Shown: one piece after another, positions 8,838-15,650 of the stretch | Numbering within the stretch: position 1 is the stretch's first letter | Layout of the letters: every line of letters starts with the position of its first letter | NCBI GenBank assembly: GCA_017308115.1 | Contig: JAFKFS010000039.1 | Coordinates: 1 to 34,201, forward strand | Direction: 5' to 3' | Source: Bordetella sp. | GTDB taxonomy: Bacteria > Pseudomonadota > Alphaproteobacteria > Caulobacterales > Caulobacteraceae | Length of the DNA: 34,201 nt | Position numbers and translations under genes: made by a program | Notes under the pieces: generated by a model | Database searches by the model: none | What the model saw: the letters and a program-made list of their open reading frames with translations, nothing else | Told to the model about the DNA's origin: nothing

Positions 8838-9239
8838 TCAGCCTTCTCCCTCCCCTTCATGGGGAGGGTGGTCGCGTAGCGACCGGGTGGGGCGGGCCTC
8901 GAGCTCCCCCAGAATCCCCCTCATCAACCCGTCCAGATCGTCGCGAACGGCGGCGTTGTCGAATCTCAGCGTCATGAACCCTTCGCCAGCCAGCACCGCG
9001 TCCCTCACCCTGTCCTTTAAGGCCTGCGCGTCCGTCGCGTGGGAAACGCCGTCGACCTCGACCACGAGCCGCCGTTCGAAGCAGACGAAGTCGAGATAAT
9101 AACCGCGAAACGGCGCCTGCCGCCGAAAATGAAACCCTTGAGCGCGCAACAGCTTCAACTGCACCCACAGACGCGCCTCGGGCGGCGTCAGCGCCTTTCG
9201 CATAGCGCGGGCTCGGGCGACGATCGCCACGGTGTGCAA
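8838..9239 (-). CDS. DUF559 protein (Vsr/PD-(D/E)xK-like nuclease fold)
   Basis: The protein is up to 133 residues long. The DUF559 core starts at LTPPEARLW (about 17), followed by FRRQAPFRGYYLDFVC, RRLVVEVDGVSHAT and a C-terminal RVRDAVLAGEGFMTLRFD. The E...D...ExD spacing fits the very-short-patch-repair/PD-(D/E)xK nuclease superfamily to which DUF559 belongs; no activity is established for most members. The start is uncertain: TTG at 9239, GTG at 9230 or ATG at 9203 are in frame, and the family core begins just after the ATG. The last 17 or so residues are encoded by the left inverted repeat. The gene is co-oriented with, and ends 1 nt before, the kinase start, so it is probably translated from the regulator-kinase mRNA. 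Confidence 0.85.
   Translation of the reverse strand: MHTVAIVARARAMRKALTPPEARLWVQLKLLRAQGFHFRRQAPFRGYYLDFVCFERRLVVEVDGVSHATDAQALKDRVRDAVLAGEGFMTLRFDNAAVRDDLDGLMRGILGELEARPTRSLRDHPPHEGEGEG
8844..8892 (+). repeat. Left 49-bp inverted repeat (two-hairpin palindrome)
   Basis: The repeat contains two hairpins: CCCTCCCC/GGGGAGGG around TTCAT, and GGTCGC/GCGACC around GTA. It encodes the last residues of the DUF559 protein on the minus strand (ending PTRSLRDHPPHEGEGEG) and supplies part of the ribosome-binding region of the downstream kinase. Confidence 0.9.
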
Positions 9240-9244
9240 GCCCT

Positions 9245-9293
9245 CCCCACCCGGTCGCTACGCGACCACCCTCCCCATGAAGGGGAGGGAGAA
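9245..9293 (-). repeat. Right 49-bp inverted repeat
   Basis: This is identical to 8844-8892 in reverse orientation over all 49 bases; one mismatch follows and then three more matching bases. It lies just outside the DUF559 start and 11 nt from the response regulator stop, so it forms the outer right edge of the unit. Confidence 0.9.
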
Positions 9294-9304
9294 AGATTCG
9301 CTGG

Positions 9305-9976
9305 TCAGGCCTCCAGCCGGTACCCCGCGCCGCGTACGGTCTGCAGCATGGCCTTGTCGAAGCCCTTGTCGATCTTGGAGCGCAGGCGGCTGATGTGCAC
9401 GTCGATGACGTTGGTCTGGGGGTCGAAATGGTATTCCCAGACCTTCTCCAGCAGCATGGTGCGCGTCACCGACTGGCCCGCGTGGCGCATCAGGAACTCC
9501 AGCAGCTGGAACTCGCGCGGCTGCAGGTCGATCTCCTGCCCGTCGCGATGGACGCTGCGGGCGATCAGGTTCATCTCCAGGTCGCCGACCTTGAGCACGG
9601 TCTGCACCCCGCCCGTCTCGCGGCGGCGCGACAGGGCCTCGACCCGCGCCACCAGCTCGGCCAGGGCGTAGGGCTTGACCAGATAGTCGTCGCCGCCGGC
9701 CTTCAGGCCCGTGACGCGATCCTCGACCTCGCCCAGGGCGGACAGGAACAGAACCGGCGTCTGGTCGCCGCCCTTGCGGATGGTCTCGACCATGCCGACG
9801 CCGTCCAGGCGCGGCATCATGCGGTCCACGACATAGACGTCGTAGCCGCCCTTCTGCGACTCCAGCAGGCCGAAGGCGCCGTCGACGGCGTGAGTGACCT
9901 CATGCCCGGCCTCGCTCAGGCCGCGCACCATGGCGGTCGCGGCCTCGGCGTCGTCCTCAACCACCAGAATGCGCAT
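9305..9976 (-). CDS. OmpR/PhoB-family response regulator
   Basis: This 223-residue regulator has a receiver domain at 1-120 with the acidic pocket EDD at 7-9, phosphoacceptor D51 (YVVDRMMP) and the conserved Lys in LVKPYALAEL. A winged-helix DNA-binding domain follows (about 130-223), with REFQLLEFLMRHAGQSVTR and DVHISRLRSKID. The ATG at 9976 is preferred over an in-frame TTG at 9988 because GGGAGG lies 4 nt before it. It is followed by a DUF559 unit and then by its probable partner kinase. The gene lies 65 nt downstream of degP with a strong hairpin between them. The combination degP-regulator-kinase-glnE suggests an envelope-related regulon, but no target site is visible. Confidence 0.95.
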   Translation of the reverse strand: MRILVVEDDAEAATAMVRGLSEAGHEVTHAVDGAFGLLESQKGGYDVYVVDRMMPRLDGVGMVETIRKGGDQTPVLFLSALGEVEDRVTGLKAGGDDYLVKPYALAELVARVEALSRRRETGGVQTVLKVGDLEMNLIARSVHRDGQEIDLQPREFQLLEFLMRHAGQSVTRTMLLEKVWEYHFDPQTNVIDVHISRLRSKIDKGFDKAMLQTVRGAGYRLEA

Positions 9977-9995
9977 GCAGCCTCCCAAGAAAGAT

Positions 9996-10025
9996 TCGGC
10001 GGCGATGTTAGCGCATCGCCGCCGA
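9996..10025 (-). terminator. Hairpin downstream of degP, before the response regulator
   Basis: A 12-bp perfect stem (CGGCGGCGATG with CATCGCCGCCG plus one A-T pair) has a 6-nt loop. On the minus strand it is followed by AATCTTTCTT. This is a good intrinsic terminator or partial attenuator for degP, positioned about 19 nt before the regulator ATG. A GATTC (GANTC) site overlaps its edge at 9993-9997. Confidence 0.6.
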
Positions 10026-10041
10026 TCCCGTGAGTTACGCC

Positions 10042-11589
10042 TTATTCAGACTTGGCGAAGGGCAGAACCACCGAGGAGTTGGCCCCCCGCACCCGAACCA
10101 GAAGGAAGACGCCCGGCCGTCCCGCCGACCGCGCCTCATCCACAGCCGCCTTCAGGTCGGCCTCGGAGCGGACCACGCGGTTGTTGGCGCGCTGGATGAC
10201 AGTGCCCACTGGCATCTGCATCTTGCCCGCTTCCGAACGCGGAGCGACGGCGGTGACCACCACGCCCTGCATGTCTTCAGGAATCGAGTAACGCTGACGC
10301 AGGGCCGAGGTGATCGGCGTTACCGTCATGCCCTCGATCGACTGGCCGACAGTCGCGCCGTCTTCGCCCGGTTGCTGGGCGCCCGAGTTCTGATCGCCGT
10401 TCAGCTCGGCTTCCGACGGACGGGTGCCCGCGCGGATGTTGAGCGTTTGGCGTTTGCCGTCGCGCAGGACTTCAAGCCGCAGGGTATCGCCGGGCTTGGC
10501 CCTCGCCACGCGACGGGTCAGTTCGGTCGAGCTGTCGACCGCCTCCCCGTTCACGCTGACGACCACGTCGCCGATCTGCATGCCGCCGCGATCACCAGGA
10601 GCGCCCGCCGTCACTTCGGCGACATAGGCGCCCTTGGTGTCTGCACTGAGACCGAGGGCGGCCGCCGCATCCTTGGACAGGGTCTGAATCTGAACGCCGA
10701 GATAGCCGCGCTGAACCGCCTCGCCGCGCATCAGCTTGTCGGTGACGGCTTTGGCCGTGGTCGCCGGGATGGCGAAGCCGATGCCGACCGAACCGCCCGA
10801 CGGCGAGAAGATCGCCGTGTTCACGCCGATGACGCGGCCATAGATGTCGAACGTCGGCCCACCCGAGTTGCCCCGGTTGATGGCCGCATCGATCTGCAGA
10901 TACTCGTTGTAGCCGATCGGGTCGATATCGCGCGACTTGGCCGAGACGATGCCCGCCGTCGCCGTGCCGCCCAGGCCGAAGGGGTTGCCCACGGCGATGA
11001 CCCAGTCGCCGACGCGCGGCTCGGCGGCCTCTTCAAAGCTGACGAATGGGAAGGCCGATCCCTCGACCTTGATGACGGCCAGGTCGGTGCCTTCGTCGCG
11101 ACCGATCAGCCGTCCCTTCAACTCGCGGCCGTCACTGAGCTTGACGGTGATCTCTTCGGCGTTTTCCACAACGTGGTTGTTGGTGACGATGAAGCCGTCC
11201 GCCGAGATGAAGAAGCCCGAACCGGCGCCGGCGGCCAGTTGGGTGTTATCCTCCTCGCCCTCGCCGGAGCCGCCCGGCGCGCCGGGAATCGGCACGGCGC
11301 CGAAGCCCGGAATCTGGAACACGCCGCGCGGGCGCTGCACCCGCGTCTTCACGTCGATCTGCACCACGGCGGGCGCGACCTGCTGGAAGATGTCGGCGAA
11401 GCTGAGCGGCGCGCCCTGCGGAGGGGCGAAAGCCAACGCCCCGGCGCCGGCCGAGGGAACCAGCTGTCCGACCTTGGCGGCGGGCGCGGCCTCGGCGCCC
11501 GGCCAGGTGATGACCCCGCCCGCCGTCGCGGCGGCGGCGAAGGTCAGGCCGACAGCGGCCCCCAGAATGAACTCCTTGCGTTTCAGCAT
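10042..11589 (-). CDS. degP: Periplasmic serine protease/chaperone DegP (HtrA/Do family)
   Basis: This 515-residue protein has an N-terminal signal or anchor (about 8-28) and a trypsin-like protease domain. Its catalytic triad is visible as H139 (TNNHVV), D169 (GTDLAVI) and S242 (RGNSGGP). Two PDZ domains follow, the first from about 275 (GYLGVQIQTL) and the second from about 420 (GVVVTAVAPRSEAGKM). DegP degrades or refolds damaged envelope proteins. The ATG at 11589 is selected over an upstream in-frame start at 11652 because AAGGA lies 4 nt before it and a signal peptide begins there. It lies 184 nt downstream of the cytochrome c maturation operon. That gap contains a small inverted repeat (11693-11714) but no promoter I can name with confidence. 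Confidence 0.96.
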   Translation of the reverse strand: MLKRKEFILGAAVGLTFAAAATAGGVITWPGAEAAPAAKVGQLVPSAGAGALAFAPPQGAPLSFADIFQQVAPAVVQIDVKTRVQRPRGVFQIPGFGAVPIPGAPGGSGEGEEDNTQLAAGAGSGFFISADGFIVTNNHVVENAEEITVKLSDGRELKGRLIGRDEGTDLAVIKVEGSAFPFVSFEEAAEPRVGDWVIAVGNPFGLGGTATAGIVSAKSRDIDPIGYNEYLQIDAAINRGNSGGPTFDIYGRVIGVNTAIFSPSGGSVGIGFAIPATTAKAVTDKLMRGEAVQRGYLGVQIQTLSKDAAAALGLSADTKGAYVAEVTAGAPGDRGGMQIGDVVVSVNGEAVDSSTELTRRVARAKPGDTLRLEVLRDGKRQTLNIRAGTRPSEAELNGDQNSGAQQPGEDGATVGQSIEGMTVTPITSALRQRYSIPEDMQGVVVTAVAPRSEAGKMQMPVGTVIQRANNRVVRSEADLKAAVDEARSAGRPGVFLLVRVRGANSSVVLPFAKSE

Positions 11590-11773
11590 CGTCGTCCTTG
11601 CAGTCTTGACTGGCGGATCGGGAAAGCGCCGTTCGGCCCCCCGTTCGCCCATGGATATAGGGCGTTACGGCTCAAGCCAATGCACGCCGTCGCGATGATT
11701 GTTCCCGATCATCGTTCGCCGTGTGGCGCGTCTGCGTCAGGAAGGCGGCGAAAGGCTTTCCAAACGGACAGGA

Positions 11774-12253
11774 TCAGGCCTCGCCCTCTTCCGCCGTCAG
11801 GGCCGCCAGGGCGCGCTCCTCCTCGGGCGTCAGGGGCGCGGCCTCGCCCGCTCTGCGGCGGCGCGCGCGCAGGACCAGCAAGACGCCCGCCCCCCCGGCC
11901 AGGGCGAAGGGGCCGAACCACAGCAGCCAGGTGCCGATCCGCACCGGCGGCCGGAACAGCACATAGTCGCCGTAGCGGCGGATCAGGTCGTCCTTGATCT
12001 GGGCGTCGGTCTGCCCGGCGGCGATCTGTTCGCGCACCAGGCCGCGCAGGTCGGCGGCGATGCCGGCCGGACTGTCGGCGATGGATTCGTGCTGGCAGAC
12101 GACGCAGCGGATGTCGCCGAACAGGGCGCGGGCGCGGGCCTCCTGCGCCGGGTCCGTCAGCGGCCGGTCGGGCGCCGGCGGCGGCTCGGCCAGCGCGGGC
12201 GCGGCGGCGCTGGCCAGCAGGACGGCGGCGAACAGGGCTGCGGCCCGCCTCAC
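11774..12253 (-). CDS. ccmH: Cytochrome c maturation thiol protein CcmH (CycL)
   Basis: This 159-residue protein has a signal peptide (1-22, ending APALA), a three-helix thiol domain with the redox motif RCVVCQ (C50, C53), then one membrane segment near 107-130 and a cytoplasmic tail. CcmH reduces or presents apocytochrome c thiols for heme attachment by CcmF in the periplasm. The start is GTG at 12253, overlapping the ccmF stop as GTGA, so the two are coupled. The frame remains open far upstream, but that is a shadow of ccmF. It is the last gene of a ccmI-ccmE-ccmF-ccmH operon, the cycHJKL order of rhizobia. The protein is of the short CcmH type; the TPR part is supplied separately by CcmI. 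No ccmG/dsbE is in the window. Confidence 0.95.
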   Translation of the reverse strand: MRRAAALFAAVLLASAAAPALAEPPPAPDRPLTDPAQEARARALFGDIRCVVCQHESIADSPAGIAADLRGLVREQIAAGQTDAQIKDDLIRRYGDYVLFRPPVRIGTWLLWFGPFALAGGAGVLLVLRARRRRAGEAAPLTPEEERALAALTAEEGEA

Positions 12254-14250
12254 GCCTTCGCCTCCACGGGCCGGTCCGCCTTCTTGGCGCGCGACCCCGC
12301 CCCGACGCGCAGGCGACGGTCCAGCAGCGAGATCAGCCCGCCCAGCGCCATCAGCGCCGGACCCAGGAAGATCAGCCGCGCCCAGGGGTTGTAATAGAGG
12401 CGCACGATCCAGGCCCGTTCGCCGTCGTCGGTCGCGGCGCGATCGCCCATGACGGCGTAGACGTCGTCCAGCCCCCGGAAATCCAGGCCGACCTCGGTCG
12501 TCGTCTGGCCGCCCGCCGGGAAGAAGCGGCGCTCGGCGGTGATGACGCGCTCTCGCGCGCGGCCGTCGACCGGCATGATGGTCAGGCGGCCCTGCTCGGC
12601 CAGGTAGTTCGGCCCCTCGATGACCTGAACCGCGTCCAGCCGCGCCTTCCACGGCCCGGCGACGACTTCCCCGCCCAGCGGCAGGGCGGCGGCCGCCTCG
12701 GCCTTGAAGCTGGTCTCGACCACGGCCCCCAGAATGAAGACGCCCAGGCCCGCGTGGGCCAGCGCCATGCCCCAGGCGCCCAGCGGCAGCCCCTGGGCCC
12801 GGCGCAGCGTCTCGGCCAGCGGCGCGCGCAAGGCCTTGATCCGCACGCCCAGCTCCGCCAGCGCCCCGCCGATCAGCCACGCCCCGACGCCCAGCCCTGC
12901 GGCGGCCAGCGCCTTCTTCGGCTCGAACAGGAAGAAGGCGGCGAAGGCGGCCACGATCGCCACGGCGGCCGCCAGCCACAGGCGCTGCAAGGCGCCCTTC
13001 AGATCGCCGCGCTTCCACGCCAGCAGCGGCCCGGCGGGCAGGATCAGGCAGGCGACGATCATCAGCGGGTTGAAGACGGCGTTGAAATAGGGCGGCCCGA
13101 CCGAGATGGTCGCCCCCGTCGTCGCCTCGAGGATCAGGGGATAGAGGGTGCCCAGCAGCACCGTCGCCGCCGCCGCCGTCAGGAAAAGGTTGTTCAGCAC
13201 CAGGGCGCCTTCGCGGCTGATCGGGGCGAAGGCGGCGCCCGAGCGGATGGCCGGGGCGCGCAGGGCGAACAGGACGAAGGCCGCGCCCGCCGCCACGCCC
13301 AGGATGGCCAGCAGCATCATCCCTCGCTGGGGATCGACGGCGAAGGCGTGAACGGAGGTCAGCACGCCCGAGCGCACCAGGAACGCGCCCAGCATGGAGA
13401 AGGTGAAGGCCAGGATGGCCAGGAAGACGGTCCATCCCGCCAGCGCCCCGCGCCGCTCGGTGACGATGGCCGAGTGCAGCAGGGCCGCCCCCGCCAGCCA
13501 CGGCATGAAGCTGGCGTTCTCGACCGGGTCCCAGAACCACCAGCCGCCCCAGCCCAGTTCATAATAGGCCCAGAAGGAGCCCAGCCCGATGCCGACGGTC
13601 AGCAGAGCCCAAGACGCCAGCGCCCACGGCCGCACCCAGCGCCCCCAGGCCGGATCGACCCGCTTCTCGATCAGGGCGGCCACCGCCAGCGAAAAGCACA
13701 CCGAAAACCCGACATAGCCCGCGTAGAGCAGCGGCGGATGCACCGCCAGCGCCGGGTCCTGCAGCAGGGGATTCAGCGACGCGCCCTGAACCGGCGCCGG
13801 GTCCAGCCGGAAGAAGGGGTTGGAGGTGAAGGCGGCGAAGGCCAGAAACAGGCTCGACAGGGCCGCCTGCACCGCCACGGCCGAGGTCTTCAGCCCGAAC
13901 GGCAGGCCGCGCGCCAGCGCCAGCGCCCCGCCGAAGACCGTCATCACCTGGCACCACAGCAGCAGCGAGCCCTCATGGCTGCCCCAGGCGGCGGCGACCT
14001 TGTAGAAGACCGGCTTGTCGGTGTGGCTGTTCATGGCCACGTTCGACACCGAAAAGTCCGACACCACGAAGGCGTAGATCAGGGCGCCGAAGGCCAGAAG
14101 GATCGCCCCGGCCGAGGCCAGCATGGCCCCGCCCCCCGCCCCGGCCAGAACCGGGCTGAACCGCAGCCGCCCCGCCGTGCTCAGCGCCAGGCTGAGCGCC
14201 GACAGCGCCAGCGCCAGGATCAGGGCGAAGGCGCCCAGTTCGACGATCAA
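12250..14250 (-). CDS. ccmF: Heme lyase subunit CcmF (CycK)
   Basis: This protein of 666 residues is highly hydrophobic with well over ten membrane segments. It carries the tryptophan-rich heme-handling motif GWGGWWFWDPVENASF near residues 232-247. CcmF takes heme from CcmE and ligates it to CxxCH motifs of apocytochrome c at the outer face of the inner membrane. I place the start at TTG 14250 (LIVELGAFALILALALS, matching the usual CcmF N-terminus), 4 nt after the ccmE stop, with AGGGAG and AAAGG upstream; the longer frame to 14295 would add an implausible Arg/Pro leader that overlaps ccmE. The stop overlaps the ccmH start. The length fits the family. Confidence 0.95.
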   Translation of the reverse strand: MIVELGAFALILALALSALSLALSTAGRLRFSPVLAGAGGGAMLASAGAILLAFGALIYAFVVSDFSVSNVAMNSHTDKPVFYKVAAAWGSHEGSLLLWCQVMTVFGGALALARGLPFGLKTSAVAVQAALSSLFLAFAAFTSNPFFRLDPAPVQGASLNPLLQDPALAVHPPLLYAGYVGFSVCFSLAVAALIEKRVDPAWGRWVRPWALASWALLTVGIGLGSFWAYYELGWGGWWFWDPVENASFMPWLAGAALLHSAIVTERRGALAGWTVFLAILAFTFSMLGAFLVRSGVLTSVHAFAVDPQRGMMLLAILGVAAGAAFVLFALRAPAIRSGAAFAPISREGALVLNNLFLTAAAATVLLGTLYPLILEATTGATISVGPPYFNAVFNPLMIVACLILPAGPLLAWKRGDLKGALQRLWLAAAVAIVAAFAAFFLFEPKKALAAAGLGVGAWLIGGALAELGVRIKALRAPLAETLRRAQGLPLGAWGMALAHAGLGVFILGAVVETSFKAEAAAALPLGGEVVAGPWKARLDAVQVIEGPNYLAEQGRLTIMPVDGRARERVITAERRFFPAGGQTTTEVGLDFRGLDDVYAVMGDRAATDDGERAWIVRLYYNPWARLIFLGPALMALGGLISLLDRRLRVGAGSRAKKADRPVEAKA

Positions 14251-14254
14251 GCCT

Positions 14255-14746
14255 TTACGCTCCCTGCTGGGCGGCGACGGCGGGCGCCGCCGCATCGTCA
14301 GGCCGCCACTCGCCCTTTTCCTTCAGGCGGTCGGCGACTTCGCGCGGCATATAGGTCTCGTCGTGCTTGGCCAGCACCTGACTGGCCTCGAACACGCGGT
14401 CGGGGCGGAAGGCGCCCTGCGCCACGATCCCCTGCCCCTCGCGGAACAGATCGGGCAGGTCGCCGTGATAGACCACCCGCGCCGTCGCCCCGTTGTCGGT
14501 GACGACGAAGACGACCGAGCCGTCGGCGGCCTTGGTCACGCTGCCCGCCTCGACCAGACCGCCCAGCCGGATCGTCTGACCGGCCGGCACCTTCTGCGGC
14601 GTCACTTCCGAAGGGGAGTAGAAGAAGGTCACATTGTCCTTCATCGCCCACAGCGACAGGCCGACGGCCAGGGCCAGCACGGGCGCCGCGGCGATGACGA
14701 CCCACAGGCGACGGCGCGCCTTGGGCGATTTGGGCAACCAGCTCAT
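14255..14746 (-). CDS. ccmE: Periplasmic heme chaperone CcmE (CycJ)
   Basis: This 163-residue protein has a basic N-terminus, one membrane anchor near 13-35 and an OB-fold domain (about 40-135). The covalent heme-binding histidine lies in VLAKHDETYMP (H128, with Y132). The disordered tail is Ala-rich. CcmE receives heme from CcmC and hands it to CcmF. The ATG at 14746 gives the typical MSWLPKSPKARRRLW start; upstream ribosome-binding complementarity is weak. It lies 67 nt downstream of ccmI and 4 nt upstream of the ccmF start. The ABC-type heme delivery genes (ccmABCD) are not in this window and must be elsewhere. Confidence 0.96.
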   Translation of the reverse strand: MSWLPKSPKARRRLWVVIAAAPVLALAVGLSLWAMKDNVTFFYSPSEVTPQKVPAGQTIRLGGLVEAGSVTKAADGSVVFVVTDNGATARVVYHGDLPDLFREGQGIVAQGAFRPDRVFEASQVLAKHDETYMPREVADRLKEKGEWRPDDAAAPAVAAQQGA

Positions 14747-14813
14747 GTCGATGATCCGGGACCGGCGGAAAACACCGCCGCGTATAGGGCGGGAGCCGAG
14801 GCGGGCCAACGGC

Positions 14814-15632
14814 TCATCGGGCGGCTCCGGCCAGACGGATCTGCAACTCGGCCCGGCGCGGGTCGGCTGGAGCCAGCACGGCGATCAGCGGGCGCCACAT
14901 GGCCTCGGCCTCGGCCCGGTCGCCGCGCGCCAGGGCCGCGTCGCCCAGATAGAAGCGCGCGCCCAGCTGATCGGGGTCCAGCTTGACCGCTTGGCGGAAG
15001 GCCGCCTCGGCGTCGCCGTCGACCGCGCCGCCGTTGGCCCGGACCAGACTCTCGCCCAGCCGCGCCCAGCTCTGGGCGTCGTCGGGCCGAAGGGCCAGGG
15101 CGCGGCGGAAGGCCGAGGCCGCGCCGATGGGGTCGCCCGCCTCGAACCGGGCGGCGCCAAGCATGGTCAGGGCCAGACGGTCGTCGGGCCGGTCCTTGAC
15201 CACCTGCCCCAGCACGGCCGCGACCTGCGCCGGCTCCAGCGCCTCGGGCGTCGAGGCCCACTCGCGCACGCGGGTCTCATAGGCCTGATCCTTCATCCCC
15301 GGCGCGCCGAAGACGACGTAGAGGCCGAGCGCCGTCGCCGCCGTCGCCGCGATCCCCCCCAGCACCCAGTAGCGGTCGGCCGAACCCGCGACCGGGCGGC
15401 GGTCCGCGCGGCGGGCGGCCAGCAGGCGGCGCCCCGCCTCGGCCCGGGCGGCGGTCCAGCCCGCCTCGTCCAGCAGGCCGCGCGCCTTCAACCGGTCCAG
15501 CTCGGCCAGTTCGCGCGCGCCCGCTTCACGGTCGGCCACGCTCTCGGCCTCGACGCCCCGCCGGGCGGCGGACAGCACCGCCAGCCCCGCCGAGGCGGTC
15601 ACAAAAGCCGTCATGATCCAGAAGACCGTCAT
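14814..15632 (-). CDS. ccmI: Cytochrome c maturation TPR protein CcmI (CycH)
   Basis: This 272-residue protein has two membrane segments, near 5-22 and 88-108. Between them lies a cytoplasmic loop with the leucine-zipper-like ELAELDRLKARGLLDE typical of CcmI. The periplasmic part carries tetratricopeptide-like repeats (for example ASAFRRALALRPDDAQSWARLGESL near 165-190 and an AFRQAVKLDPDQL repeat). CcmI binds the C-terminus of apocytochrome c and presents it to the CcmF/CcmH complex. It starts the ccmI-E-F-H operon and lies 18 nt after the stop of an unknown 454-residue gene that may be co-transcribed. The order is exactly cycHJKL. Confidence 0.92.
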   Translation of the reverse strand: MTVFWIMTAFVTASAGLAVLSAARRGVEAESVADREAGARELAELDRLKARGLLDEAGWTAARAEAGRRLLAARRADRRPVAGSADRYWVLGGIAATAATALGLYVVFGAPGMKDQAYETRVREWASTPEALEPAQVAAVLGQVVKDRPDDRLALTMLGAARFEAGDPIGAASAFRRALALRPDDAQSWARLGESLVRANGGAVDGDAEAAFRQAVKLDPDQLGARFYLGDAALARGDRAEAEAMWRPLIAVLAPADPRRAELQIRLAGAAR

Positions 15633-15650
15633 GGCGGCCGCTGTAGCGGA

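Larger units (their letters stand above)
8844..9293. mobile_element. 450-bp DUF559 unit bounded by 49-bp perfect inverted repeats
   Basis: Two copies of a 49-bp sequence (8844-8892 and 9245-9293) are perfect inverted repeats and flank a single DUF559 gene. The unit fills exactly the gap between a response regulator (stop at 9305) and its histidine kinase (GTG at 8836). Removing it would leave about 18 nt between the two, a normal intercistronic distance. I see no target-site duplication and no transposase. Calling it mobile is inference; the inverted repeats and their position are direct observation. Confidence 0.55.

Noticed and set aside
11653-11676. RpoH-like promoter upstream of degP (CTTGAG with CCTATAT)
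   Set aside because: The hexamers are only 9 nt apart, too short for a heat-shock promoter.
10030-11997. 655-codon plus-strand open frame opposite degP
   Set aside because: It is antisense to a full DegP with an intact catalytic triad and shows no domain of its own.
12254-13540. Upstream extension of the ccmH frame
   Set aside because: The added part is a shifted frame of ccmF; the GTG at 12253 with a signal peptide and GTGA overlap is the natural start.
12754-14502. 582-codon plus-strand open frame opposite ccmF and ccmE
   Set aside because: Low-complexity Gln/Arg/Gly composition and complete overlap with clearly recognisable ccmF and ccmE.
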